A DNA stretch of 40,484 nucleotides, from NCBI GenBank assembly GCA_036004665.1, contig DASYRG010000054.1, forward strand, positions 1 through 40,484, read 5' to 3'. Positions within the stretch are counted from its first letter, which is position 1, and every line of letters starts with the position of its first letter. Below the pieces are notes generated by a model. The model did no database searches. It was not told the DNA's origin and saw only the letters and a list, made by a program, of their open reading frames with translations. The stretch is from JACQGZ01 sp036004665. GTDB lineage: Bacteria; Sysuimicrobiota; Sysuimicrobiia; Sysuimicrobiales; Humicultoraceae. The position numbers and the translations under genes were made by a program. This document shows, one piece after another, positions 1 through 7,616 of this stretch.

Positions 1-665
1 TCCACGCGGCGCACCCCGACGAGAGCCCGCTCCTCAAACGCCTCAGCGGTAGGCCCAGCCGCCGTGGGGGTGATCAGGAGTTGCCCTCCGGCGGGCCAGT
101 CCGAGAGATCCTCCGCCACCAGGACCGTCCGATCGCCCGCGCGGGCCGTCCGGGCCAGCTTCGCCCAAGTGTAGCGGAGTGGCGCTCCGTTGACCTCCCA
201 CTGCCCTCCGCGCATCACCCAGATCCCCACGTCGCCGGCGACAAAATCCCCGCCCTGAAAGGTTTGCCCCTCGGCTATGACCAGGCGGATCTCCGCAGTC
301 ACGCCCGCAGGGATGGGCTGACCTGGCCTCCCCATCTGCAAGACCCCACCCGCCTCGACGATCACGCCCGCCGCGTCCATCCGCGTGGACCGGCGGCTGG
401 AGAAGGCCAGCGTGCCCGCCACTGCGATCGGTCCCAGGTCGCCGTCGGAGTGCACGTCGTACTCCACCACCGTGCCGCGGGCGATCCTCACTCCTAAGGA
501 CGGCCCCGGCACCGCCCGCCGAGCCCACGTCGCCGGATCGGACCATCGCCCGCTGCGCACACTGACCGCGGGCGCCCCAGCCGCGGCAGCACCGCCGCCT
601 CCCGGCGGCAGCGCCAGCGCAACGATCGCCAGGATCCAGAGGGCCAATCGAGATCGCTCAGGCAT
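1..665 (-). CDS. Secreted G8-domain protein, 3' part cut by window edge
   Basis: The frame stays open from an ATG at 663-665 to the window edge, giving 221 codons with no stop, so the C-terminus is missing. Residues 1-30 form a signal peptide (short basic start, then a hydrophobic LALWILAIVALALPP stretch). Residues about 34-150 match the G8 domain: a GRWSDPATW motif, several Gly-rich turns, then GVIVEAGGVLQMG and IPAGVTAEIRLV. The next part (DWPAGGQLLITPT...AEAFEERALV) matches the segment after G8 in CEMIP/TMEM2/PKHD1-type proteins, where a beta-helix starts. It is a clear paralog of the complete G8 protein just upstream (750-3152). It is probably exported and associated with carbohydrate or the cell surface; the exact ligand cannot be read from sequence. 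An 84-base gap with a strong hairpin separates the two genes, so the second may be expressed less than the first. Confidence 0.85.
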   Translation of the reverse strand, partial: MPERSRLALWILAIVALALPPGGGGAAAAGAPAVSVRSGRWSDPATWARRAVPGPSLGVRIARGTVVEYDVHSDGDLGPIAVAGTLAFSSRRSTRMDAAGVIVEAGGVLQMGRPGQPIPAGVTAEIRLVIAEGQTFQGGDFVAGDVGIWVMRGGQWEVNGAPLRYTWAKLARTARAGDRTVLVAEDLSDWPAGGQLLITPTAAGPTAEAFEERALVGVRRV

Positions 666-696
666 GAGTGGGTCCAGGCATGGTCCGTGGAAGAAC

Positions 697-728
697 GCGG
701 AGAGGAGGACGGTGGTCCTCCTCTCCGC
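697..728 (-). terminator. Perfect 14-bp hairpin between the two G8 genes
   Basis: Arms 697-710 and 715-728 are exact inverted complements around a GGTG loop. On the minus strand the hairpin lies just after the stop of the upstream G8 gene and is followed by GTTCTTCC, only a weak T run. It could be a partial terminator, or an RNA-stability element that lowers expression of the second G8 gene. Confidence 0.6.
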
Positions 729-749
729 CGTGACGCGGGTGGTACGAGC

Positions 750-3152
750 TTAGAAGCCCGGCTTGATCAGCTTCAGCACCGGCGTGCAGGCCAGGTTGGC
801 GGCCGTATCGGTGACACATGCGTAGACATAGGCCCGCCGGCGGGCCCAGGTGGACGACGACCACGTGTAGCGGAACGGGGGCGCCGTCACCGTGGCCAGC
901 AGCTGCTCATCCGCATAGAACTTCACGTTGCTAATGGGGATGGTGGCGCCGACCGTCGCGTCGAGCGTGATGGATCCTCCCAGCACGTCCCCCTCCTGAG
1001 GGCTGACCCAGGCGATGGTCGGCAGAGAGTAGAAGCCCGAAGGGTTCGGAGTGGGCGTCGGGGCAGGCCGGGGGCCCTTGGAGGGGATGGGTGTTGGGCT
1101 GGGGCTGGGGCCTTTCTGGGAGACCAGCTGACCGGACGCGCCACCCGCCGGACCCGCCACCAGCGCCCCACTGGGGCCGGTCGTGCCGGAGAGAGAGGGC
1201 AAGGGGTCCAGCCAGGCGTCAAAGAGCTGGTAGTAGAACGCGTCCACGTCAGGCCTCGGGCGATCGCGGCGGGTCAGCCGGAAGTCCCCCGTACTCACCG
1301 TCAGGCCACCCGCCCCGCTCCAGCCGCGAACGGTGAAATAGGAATTGGCGTTCCGCTGCCAGCCGAAGTCAATCGCCACCGGCGAGTTGAACTTGGTGCC
1401 GACGGAGACCACATAGACGGCCGAACACACCTCCGAGAGCGGATTCAACCCTTCCGCCGACGACGAGCAGGGCAGGTGATCCTGGGAGAAGTCCTTCCCG
1501 TGGTTCGAAAAGACGTTGCGCAGCAGCTTGCTGGGACGGTTCGGGTCATTAGCTGTGCCGTAGGCGGGGACGAGGAGGCCGATCGGCGTGGGAAAGGCGG
1601 CGCTCCCGTAGAGCTCGCTGTCCTGGAGGTGCCAGCCGACCACGTACGTCAGCGCGTTGAATTCCCCGTTCTCATAGAGCTTCGCCCGGTGCATCTGCCA
1701 GCGGCCGAAGTACGCGCCCCAGCGAAATCCCGCTGAGCCGTTCCGCCAACCCCGAAAGTCCAGCACGATGAAGTTCGGCTCCGGGTTGATCCAGCTGAGG
1801 AACCCGTTCGAGCGGTTCGAATGGGACTCGTTCCGCACCATCACCAGCGGACGGAACGTGGCGACGAACGTTCCTCCCTCGGCGAAGTGAAACCCCGCAT
1901 CGGAGTCGGCCGTGGAAATCCCGGAGGTGCCGGATGCGGCGTTGTCGATGAAGACGTTGTTGCGCGAGGCGATCCAGAACCCCGCGGCGCGGTTCCGCCC
2001 GTCCAGCGCCCCCGCCCGCCAGATCACCTTGGCCGAGAGGTTGTGGATGAAGACATTGTCCACCCCTCCAAGCATGCCGGCGGCGGCTTCTCCCACGAAA
2101 TAGCCGACGCCGGTGGTATCGTAGCCGACCACGTCTTCGAAGAGGATCCCGTTGGAGGCGTGCACGTTGAGGAAGTGATTGTCCGACCGCCAGATGGACG
2201 CCCCCCGCACAACCATCCCGCGCGAGGCATCCTCCATCATGTGGAAGTGCAGCGGGTAGCGCCCGAGGCAGCCGAACATCCCCAAGTCGCGAAACTCCGC
2301 ATACCCGACGGAGCCGGCGGCAGTGTGCATGAAAACTGTGTGGCCATTCATCGGATAGGTCGGATACTTGCTGCTGACGACCACGTTGCGCGAGAGGAGC
2401 GCCACTTCGGCCCCCGTGGTGGGGGCGCCGCTGTGAGCGGCGCTGAGGCCCTGAGAGAGCTGGATCTCCGAGTAGGTCCCCAGGTAGGTCGCGCGGACGA
2501 TGGTCCGCTGCTCAAACTCTGCGGGATTCAGGCCGCGGCTGGTGGGAGTGACGAGCAGCGTGCTCCCGACCTCCCAATCGCTCACGTTCTCCCGGACCTT
2601 CAGCACCGTGTCCCCCGCCGGAGCATCCTCGATCAGCTTCACCCAGGTGTGGCGGAGAGGCCAGCCATTCGCATCCCAGCGGCCCCCCGGCATGACCCAG
2701 AGCCCGATGTCCGACTCAGCAAAGTTTGCGCCACCGACGCAGCCGCCTGTCGGGGAGGTGACCAGCCGCAGTTCGGCGTCGATGTTGGCGGGGATGGGCT
2801 CCGCCGCCGTGCCCATGTCCAGATGGCCCCCGCTTTCGACGATCACGTTACCCGTATCGAGTCGCGTCCCAGTCGTGCGGGAGAATTTGAGCTTGCCGCG
2901 GATAGTCACTTTGGCCATTTCCACATCAGAGAACCGGTCATAGGTGACCGTGAACCCGGCGGGGATGACCACCGTATCCCCAGCCGCCGGAGCCCGTCCG
3001 CCGGTCCAGAGGGTCGCGTCGGACCAGTTTCCCGTCCGCAGCGCTGTAACGGTGACCCCGGCATGCACGATCTGACCTGAGGGCGGTAGGGCGAGGGCGA
3101 GGAGGCTGGCGGCAAGGAGAACGACGAGCGACTTCCGATCGAGGGGGTTCAT
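750..3152 (-). CDS. Large secreted G8-domain beta-helix protein with C-terminal Ig-like domain
   Basis: 800 residues. A signal peptide covers residues 1-31 (SLVVLLAASLLALALPP core). A G8 domain follows at about 36-165 (GNWSDATLW, VIVESGGHLDMG, IPANIDAELRLV). The DWEVGSTLLVTPTS segment then resembles the start of the parallel beta-helix in CEMIP/TMEM2-like proteins. The middle 400 residues hold many short Asn/Gly-rich repeats typical of right-handed beta-helices (for example HFHMMEDASRGMVVRGASIW and NNVFIDNAASG). A Pro/Ser/Thr linker lies at about 680-710, and residues about 712-800 form a bacterial Ig-like domain (VSPQEGDVLGGSITLDATVG, VKFYADEQLLATVTAPPF). The ATG is well placed behind AAAGGAG with a 6-base spacer. 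A class I c-di-GMP riboswitch sits directly upstream, so production is probably set by this messenger. Substrate and activity are unknown; polysaccharide binding or cleavage is an inference. Confidence 0.9.
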   Translation of the reverse strand: MNPLDRKSLVVLLAASLLALALPPSGQIVHAGVTVTALRTGNWSDATLWTGGRAPAAGDTVVIPAGFTVTYDRFSDVEMAKVTIRGKLKFSRTTGTRLDTGNVIVESGGHLDMGTAAEPIPANIDAELRLVTSPTGGCVGGANFAESDIGLWVMPGGRWDANGWPLRHTWVKLIEDAPAGDTVLKVRENVSDWEVGSTLLVTPTSRGLNPAEFEQRTIVRATYLGTYSEIQLSQGLSAAHSGAPTTGAEVALLSRNVVVSSKYPTYPMNGHTVFMHTAAGSVGYAEFRDLGMFGCLGRYPLHFHMMEDASRGMVVRGASIWRSDNHFLNVHASNGILFEDVVGYDTTGVGYFVGEAAAGMLGGVDNVFIHNLSAKVIWRAGALDGRNRAAGFWIASRNNVFIDNAASGTSGISTADSDAGFHFAEGGTFVATFRPLVMVRNESHSNRSNGFLSWINPEPNFIVLDFRGWRNGSAGFRWGAYFGRWQMHRAKLYENGEFNALTYVVGWHLQDSELYGSAAFPTPIGLLVPAYGTANDPNRPSKLLRNVFSNHGKDFSQDHLPCSSSAEGLNPLSEVCSAVYVVSVGTKFNSPVAIDFGWQRNANSYFTVRGWSGAGGLTVSTGDFRLTRRDRPRPDVDAFYYQLFDAWLDPLPSLSGTTGPSGALVAGPAGGASGQLVSQKGPSPSPTPIPSKGPRPAPTPTPNPSGFYSLPTIAWVSPQEGDVLGGSITLDATVGATIPISNVKFYADEQLLATVTAPPFRYTWSSSTWARRRAYVYACVTDTAANLACTPVLKLIKPGF

Positions 3153-3154
3153 AA

Positions 3155-3253
3155 GCTGCTCCTTTTCGGTATCCCGGCTGGCCGCGCCGGCAGCGCGGTC
3201 CCGTGGCTTTGCGTCCCAGGATCACTCCTGGTTTGCTATTTCGTGGAGTCAGC
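3155..3253 (-). promoter_or_regulatory. Cyclic-di-GMP class I (GEMM-I) riboswitch with Shine-Dalgarno sequestration
   Basis: The aptamer core on the minus strand spans about 3245-3167. It contains the invariant GCAAACC, a hairpin CCAGGA-GTGA-TCCTGG with a GNRA loop, the diagnostic GGGACGCAAAGCC, a second GC-rich arm beginning ACGGGACC, and the closing GCCGGGATACCG. This is the order and spacing of the GEMM-I family. The Shine-Dalgarno AAAAGGAG starts at the end of the core. The flanks GCTGACTCC (3253-3245) and GGAGCAGC (3162-3155) are complementary with one bulged A; their pairing would enclose the aptamer and bury the ribosome site. This suggests a translational OFF switch in which bound c-di-GMP lowers G8 protein synthesis. 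The aptamer call is strong; the sign of regulation is inference. Confidence 0.93.
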
Positions 3254-3260
3254 GCCCGTG

Positions 3261-3304
3261 AAGGACTCTGCTTACCCCCTCCAAGGACTCTGCTTACCCC
3301 CTCC
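3261..3304. repeat. Perfect tandem repeat, 2 x 22 bp
   Basis: Units 3261-3282 and 3283-3304 are identical (each begins AAGGACTCTGCTTA on the plus strand). They lie immediately 5' of the riboswitch in the transcribed direction. On the minus strand each copy begins GGAGGGGGTAAGC and carries GAGTCC. The GGAG could compete for the CTCC of the riboswitch flank, which is speculative. Confidence 0.9.
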
Positions 3305-3509
3305 TATGCCCTCCCGTCCAACCCCTTAGACGGCGAACGACGGAGCCGCAGCCGCACCCTCAGAGGGCCGGTCATAGCTCCGCCGTCCCAGTACCCATTC
3401 TCTCTTACCGGGCCTGCGGCCAAGCGCCAGACGTGCATCCGTCCGCCCACCCCACCATCGGGGCAGAGGACCGAGCGGGAGCCCTAACCCTGAAACCTCT
3501 CCTCGAAAC
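3305..3509. other. Intergenic remainder between NusG-like gene and G8 leader
   Basis: Together with the repeat and riboswitch this makes a 357-base non-coding gap. I see no convincing promoter, intrinsic terminator or small gene here. It may be the leader on which the upstream NusG-like antiterminator acts, but I recognise no known loading (ops-like) element. Confidence 0.5.
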
Positions 3510-4022
3510 CTAACCCGATACCTCTTCCAGATCGACGACGTCCACTTCTATGGATGCTGGAGTTCGTAGCAGCATCAGCAGCACGCGCACCCGCTCCGCC
3601 CGAGTCGCCGCGCGCTCAAGGATCCCCTCGAACCCGACGAACGGACCGTCCGTGATCCGCACATGAGCGCCTAGCCGGAGCAGCGGAGCCCAGGGGACGA
3701 CATCCCCCTCCCGGCAGCGCGCTCTCAGCACCTCGATCGCCTCGTCAGGGACGGGTACCGGGACCTCATCGGTCCCGACGATGCGCTTGACGCCCGGTGT
3801 CCACTTCACCGCGTGCCACTGCTGCGGCTCCAGGGTCATCCGGACGAACAGGTAGGACGGGAAGAGCGGTTCGACCGTGCGAACCTTGCGCCCCCGCCAG
3901 CGCCGCATCGCTTCCAACTTGGGCAGGAAGACCGGCACCGCTCCGCGCTGCGCCAGCCTGTGCACGACCTCGTCCTCGCAGCGCGGTTTGGTCTGAACCG
4001 CGTACCAACGATCAACGGCCAT
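3510..4022 (-). CDS. NusG-family antiterminator, RfaH/LoaP/UpxY-like
   Basis: 170 residues, the size of a NusG. The N-terminal NGN domain (about 1-110) starts WYAVQTKPRCEDEVVHRL and has the typical PLFPSYLFVRM and GVKRIVGTDEVPVPVPD segments. A KOW motif follows at about 120-150 (GAHVRITDGPFVGFEGIL). It lies among EPS export genes rather than beside rplK/secE, so it is probably a specialised paralog that lets RNA polymerase read through long surface-polysaccharide operons. It is the last gene before the G8 leader, so that leader is a plausible target (inference). GGAGG precedes the ATG, with a rather long 11-base spacer. Confidence 0.88.
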   Translation of the reverse strand: MAVDRWYAVQTKPRCEDEVVHRLAQRGAVPVFLPKLEAMRRWRGRKVRTVEPLFPSYLFVRMTLEPQQWHAVKWTPGVKRIVGTDEVPVPVPDEAIEVLRARCREGDVVPWAPLLRLGAHVRITDGPFVGFEGILERAATRAERVRVLLMLLRTPASIEVDVVDLEEVSG

Positions 4023-4049
4023 CGATGCTCTGGCCTCCCGGTGACAACG

Positions 4050-4721
4050 CTACGGTGCGACAACCTCCCGCGGGTCCATCCGGTTCAGGACGATCCCGAG
4101 GATGTTCACGTCCACACGCTCCATCCGCCGGCGGACTTCTTGTTCCGCCCGCCGCCCGGCGCCCTCCGCTGGAAGGACGACGATGGCCCCATCCGCCTGG
4201 CGGGCGAGGTGCAGGGCATCCGGGTAGCGGAGCGCCGGGGGCGTGTCGAGCACGGCGAAGTCATAGGTAGCCTTGATCTGCTCGAAGATCGGTCCCAGCA
4301 TCTCGCTCTGGAAGAGGGCGTGCGGAGACCCCGTCAGCGTCCCCCCTGTCAGCACATAGAGGTTTGAGGTCTTCGCCGCCTTCACGGCATCCTTCAAGAC
4401 CGTCTTCTTCTGCAGCATCTCCGCCAACCCGGGACCGACAGGCAGACCGAACGGAAGGTGCAGGGATGGCGAACGCAGGTTGGCGTCAACCAGCAACGTG
4501 CGCCGGCCTGTCGCCGCGGCCATCAAGGCCAGGTTCAGCGCCGTCGTGGAGACACCGTGCCCCTCCTCGGCGCCGACGACGGCGACGGAGTGGATCCCCG
4601 TCCCGCCGTTCTTCCCGTCGGCCAATACGAGATTGGCCGCCAGGAGCCCGAAGGCCTCGACAAAGGGCGTCCCCGGCGAAAACTTGGCGATCGTGGTGAA
4701 GTGGTTGTTATTGGACCCCAT
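4050..4721 (-). CDS. CpsD/CapB-like ATPase of EPS export with degenerate Walker A
   Basis: About 223 residues from the ATG at 4721, which has GAGGTG six bases upstream; an in-frame GTG at 4730 is the alternative. The fold is the MinD/ParA-like domain of bacterial tyrosine kinases that partner Wzz proteins: a nucleotide loop GAEEGHGVSTT (about 50-60), Walker A' LLVDANLR (about 76-83) and Walker B FAVLDTPP. The key P-loop lysine (normally EGKST) is a valine at position 57, and there is no C-terminal tyrosine cluster; the protein ends MDPREVVAP. Catalytic phosphotransfer is therefore doubtful, and the protein may act as a structural partner of the Wzz-like protein. It starts within a few bases of that gene's stop codon, so the two are probably translated together. 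Confidence 0.85.
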   Translation of the reverse strand: MGSNNNHFTTIAKFSPGTPFVEAFGLLAANLVLADGKNGGTGIHSVAVVGAEEGHGVSTTALNLALMAAATGRRTLLVDANLRSPSLHLPFGLPVGPGLAEMLQKKTVLKDAVKAAKTSNLYVLTGGTLTGSPHALFQSEMLGPIFEQIKATYDFAVLDTPPALRYPDALHLARQADGAIVVLPAEGAGRRAEQEVRRRMERVDVNILGIVLNRMDPREVVAP

Positions 4722-4731
4722 TACGCTCACC

Positions 4732-6327
4732 TCAGCGAATGGCCTGCCCCACCCATGCGGTCAGGCCGTCAATCCCGCGGCCAAGATGCGCCAGCACGGA
4801 GGCCACGGGGTTGTTGGATGTCGTCATCAGTTCGGCGCCCGTGCGCGCCACGAGGAAGGACGAACTCACCAGCAGGAACAGGATGAACCCGATGACCAGC
4901 ACCGCCCCGCCGGGGGCCGTGCGCTGAGGAGACATGTCGGGCACACCGACGAGCACCGGCACTCCCAGCGCTCGCTCTGCGTCCTGCGGCGTGCGGATGC
5001 GGTCGTCACCGGTTTCCAACACGATCGCGGCCATCGCGCCAAGCAGGAGTCCGAGGAGGACTCCCAGCCCCACGCGGATCGGCAACCCCGCGCTCACCGG
5101 TTGAGACGGTGTGGTCGCCCGTTCCACCACCTGGACCCCCGCGGGCATGAAGCCGGCTTCGCTCTCGCGCAGGAGCGCCTCCTGATAGCGGTCGGCCAGG
5201 AGGGAGTAGGACTGCGAGAGGATGGTGTTTTCCCGTAGGAGCGCGTTCAGCTCGCGCTGCTGCCCGGCGAGGGGCAGGAGCGCCGCCGCTCGGGTTCGCT
5301 CTACCGAAGACAACGCGGCCAGCCTCGCGGTCGTCGCCGCTCGCTCGACCTCAAGGTTGGCAATCGAGGTCAACATCTGGTCGTGGATCGGATTCGTCTC
5401 CTGTACCTGCCGCCCCAGCCTGTACTGCGCCTGAGCCTTGATCTGCTGGCGGATCGAAGCGATCTCCCCCTCCAGCGTCTGCATCCGCGGGTGCAGGGGC
5501 GTGTACCGCTGGGAGAGTTCCGCCTTCTGCACTTCGAGCGCGGTCAGTCGCGATTCCAACCCGGTGAAGACAGGATTGTTCTCCAGGTCGCGCTGCCCGA
5601 CGCGGGTCAAGCTCTCCCGGCTCAAACGGGCCGTGGACGCGGCCAGGCGAGCCTGGGTCTCCCTGAGCTGCACAAGCGCGGTGGCGCGATCGTTCCGTAC
5701 CGTCTCCAACCCCGTCGACATGGAGCCGATGAAGGTGTTGAGGTCGAGGAACTGGTGGCGCTCCTTGTAGCCCTGGATCTGGCGGTCGGAGGCCTCCAGC
5801 GCAGCCCGGGTCTTTGCCAGTTCCTTTCCGACGAAGGTGCGGACCTCGCGCATGTCCCGACGGTTGACGTCACGGAAGTACGCGATGAACTGCTCCGCGG
5901 TGGTATTGGCCAGCCGCGCCGGCATGGTGCGGTCGGTGGAGCTTGCGCGGATCTTGAGGAGGTTCGTCCCGCGCACGTCCTCAATCGCCACTGAGTCCCA
6001 GAAGGTATTCAGCCGGAGCCCCAGCGTCCCGGTGACGCGCTCGGCCACCGGTCGCGTGGTCAGCAGGTGGGTGATGTCCCCCATCAGGATCTGTGTTGAC
6101 CGCCCTCCTGAGGAACTCGACTGTTGCGTCGTTCCTGCGGTTGAGGTCGGCGGCTGAAGTACCGGCGCGGTGACGAGGATCGTCGTCGCCGCGCGGTATC
6201 TGGGGGCCTGGGAGCTGGTGCGCCAGTAGACGCCACCTGCAATGAGCACGGCCAGCAACCCCACCAGCCAGAGCCTCCGCACGATGGCCCTGTAGTAGTG
6301 GCGAAACTCAAAACCTTGTCCACCCAT
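4732..6327 (-). CDS. Wzz/GNVR-type polysaccharide chain-length (co-polymerase) protein
   Basis: About 531 residues from the ATG at 6327, which is preceded by GGAGGG at an 8-base spacing; a GTG at 6336 would add three residues. A first membrane segment lies near residues 20-37 (LWLVGLLAVLIAGGVYW). A long periplasmic, coiled-coil-rich region follows, containing the GNVR-like stretch NPVFTGLESRLTALEVQKAE and SQRYTPLHPRMQTLEGEI. A second membrane segment is GLGVLLGLLLGAMAAIVLE. It is followed by the short TPQDAERALGVPVLVGVPDM piece seen before the kinase domain in fused forms, and then a third membrane segment (VLVIGFILFLLVSSSFLVA). It probably sets polymer length with the adjacent CpsD-like protein and the SLBB exporter. 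The extra third membrane segment is unusual for a classical two-segment Wzz. Confidence 0.9.
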   Translation of the reverse strand: MGGQGFEFRHYYRAIVRRLWLVGLLAVLIAGGVYWRTSSQAPRYRAATTILVTAPVLQPPTSTAGTTQQSSSSGGRSTQILMGDITHLLTTRPVAERVTGTLGLRLNTFWDSVAIEDVRGTNLLKIRASSTDRTMPARLANTTAEQFIAYFRDVNRRDMREVRTFVGKELAKTRAALEASDRQIQGYKERHQFLDLNTFIGSMSTGLETVRNDRATALVQLRETQARLAASTARLSRESLTRVGQRDLENNPVFTGLESRLTALEVQKAELSQRYTPLHPRMQTLEGEIASIRQQIKAQAQYRLGRQVQETNPIHDQMLTSIANLEVERAATTARLAALSSVERTRAAALLPLAGQQRELNALLRENTILSQSYSLLADRYQEALLRESEAGFMPAGVQVVERATTPSQPVSAGLPIRVGLGVLLGLLLGAMAAIVLETGDDRIRTPQDAERALGVPVLVGVPDMSPQRTAPGGAVLVIGFILFLLVSSSFLVARTGAELMTTSNNPVASVLAHLGRGIDGLTAWVGQAIR

Positions 6328-6349
6328 TGGACCCACCCTCCGTCCTGTC

Positions 6350-7309
6350 CTAGAACCCGAAGAGCGCGCGGATCAGACTGAACCCGGACATATAAGAGAG
6401 AATGTCCTGCCAGGTGACCCGGTTACTCGCGGGAACGTAGACGATGTCCGCGTGCTGGAGCAGCACGTTCTGCTTCTCGTCCGCGTTCGTGAGAATCTTG
6501 CCCACGTTGACGGTGGCGAAGACGACGCGCTTCCCGTCGGCCGTCTGCCGGATCACGCCCACCGCGTCCATCGCGGCCTTTTCGGCGGGACCGCCCGCGG
6601 CCAGCAGGGCGTCCAGCACGCGCGCCCCTTCATTCAGGTCGAAGACGCCGGGGTTCTTGACGTTCCCCCACACCAGTACGCGGTTGAGGAACTCGGGAAC
6701 CATGATCACGTCGCCGCCCTGGAGGGCGACGTTGGCGGCCGGATCTCCCTTCACCACGATTCGCTCAAGGTCGAGGGGCACGGTCACGTTGGTGCTGCGG
6801 CGGATCAGCGAGGCCCTTCGCAGAGCCGCGCGGGGCGTCAGACCCCCCGCCTGGGCGACCGCTTCCATGACCGTCCACCCAGTCTTGAGCTCGTAGGCGC
6901 CGGGGTTCGCCACCTGACCCACCATGTACACCCAGAGCCTTACCGCATCAGGACGGGCCGCCGAAACCGTCACCGTGACGCGAGGGTTCTTAAGGAAGGG
7001 TTTGAGGGCCACCGTGAGCTTCTCGGCAAGCTGAGGGGCTGTCAGACCGGCGACCAGGACCTCACCGACGAGCGGGAACGTGATCTTCCCGTCGGGTCGC
7101 ACCGTCACCGAACGGGAGAGTTCCGCCTCTCCGAACACGGCAACGTCGAGCACGTCCTGCGGCCCCAGAAGGTAGTCCGCGGCCGGTGCAGGAGTGACCG
7201 GCGGCGCAGGGGCCTGAGCATAGAGCGGAGCGGTTCCCACCAGAAGAATGATCATCAGGGCGGCAGCGGCGGCCATTTCGGCCTTCCTCCACCCGATTTG
7301 TGGCTTCAC
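6350..7309 (-). CDS. Polysaccharide export protein with SLBB domains (Wza-like)
   Basis: About 319 residues. The GTG at 7309 is preferred because AGGAGG lies 8 bases upstream; a GTG at 7318 would overlap that site. A signal peptide ends near APLYAQ. The poly-export domain spans about 45-125 (YLLGPQDVLDVAVFGE, VRPDGKITFPLVGEV, LTAPQLAEKL). Two SLBB motifs follow (VYMVGQVANPGAYEL and LVWGNVKNPGVFDL). Family members form the export channel for capsule or EPS, usually through an outer membrane, hence the hint of a diderm envelope. It is the first recognised EPS gene of the minus-strand block, 13 bases before the Wzz-like gene. Confidence 0.92.
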   Translation of the reverse strand: MKPQIGWRKAEMAAAAALMIILLVGTAPLYAQAPAPPVTPAPAADYLLGPQDVLDVAVFGEAELSRSVTVRPDGKITFPLVGEVLVAGLTAPQLAEKLTVALKPFLKNPRVTVTVSAARPDAVRLWVYMVGQVANPGAYELKTGWTVMEAVAQAGGLTPRAALRRASLIRRSTNVTVPLDLERIVVKGDPAANVALQGGDVIMVPEFLNRVLVWGNVKNPGVFDLNEGARVLDALLAAGGPAEKAAMDAVGVIRQTADGKRVVFATVNVGKILTNADEKQNVLLQHADIVYVPASNRVTWQDILSYMSGFSLIRALFGF

Positions 7310-7391
7310 GCGTTCCACCTCCTAACCTGAGGCCTGACGTCGGGGGTCAACCCCCGCCAACTGGAATTCCACCGGAACGTCCGGGTTTTCC

Positions 7392-7616
7392 TCATCGCTC
7401 CGGCCGCCCATTGACCTGGCGCAGAATGTAAAAAAGGTCGCGCTGGCCATTGTGGCCCCGAGCGAAGTAGAGACCCACCATAACATAGGGCTCACCCTGA
7501 TAGCGAACGATCCGCTGTCCCCTCTCTAGGGTAGCCAGAGAGCACTGATCGGCGCGGGCATTGAGATGCACCGGCTCGGTCACACGCGCGCTCATCGACA
7601 CAGAATCCGCCGTCAT
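7392..7616 (-). CDS. Small hypothetical protein upstream of the EPS genes
   Basis: About 74 residues from the ATG at 7616; ATG 7595 is an alternative and no strong ribosome site decides. No signal peptide or membrane segment. The body (SLATLERGQRIVRYQGEPYV, MVGLYFARGHNGQRDLFYIL) looks like a small all-beta domain. I do not recognise a family. Third-codon GC is lower than in its neighbours. It is read in the EPS direction, so it may head that operon, or it may not be a gene. Confidence 0.45.
   Translation of the reverse strand: MTADSVSMSARVTEPVHLNARADQCSLATLERGQRIVRYQGEPYVMVGLYFARGHNGQRDLFYILRQVNGRPER

Noticed and set aside
687..3080. Long plus-strand ORFs (349 and 419 codons) opposite the G8 gene
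   Set aside because: They mirror codon structure of the minus-strand gene in GC-rich DNA, show no domains and are rich in Arg/Pro/Gly. The minus frame has signal peptide, G8 domain, riboswitch and ribosome site.
3245..3310. CRISPR-like repeat
   Set aside because: Two adjacent identical units without spacers; not an array.
3203..3487. Plus-strand ORF of 94 codons in the leader gap
   Set aside because: It runs antisense through the riboswitch and the tandem repeat, has no ribosome site and no recognisable composition.
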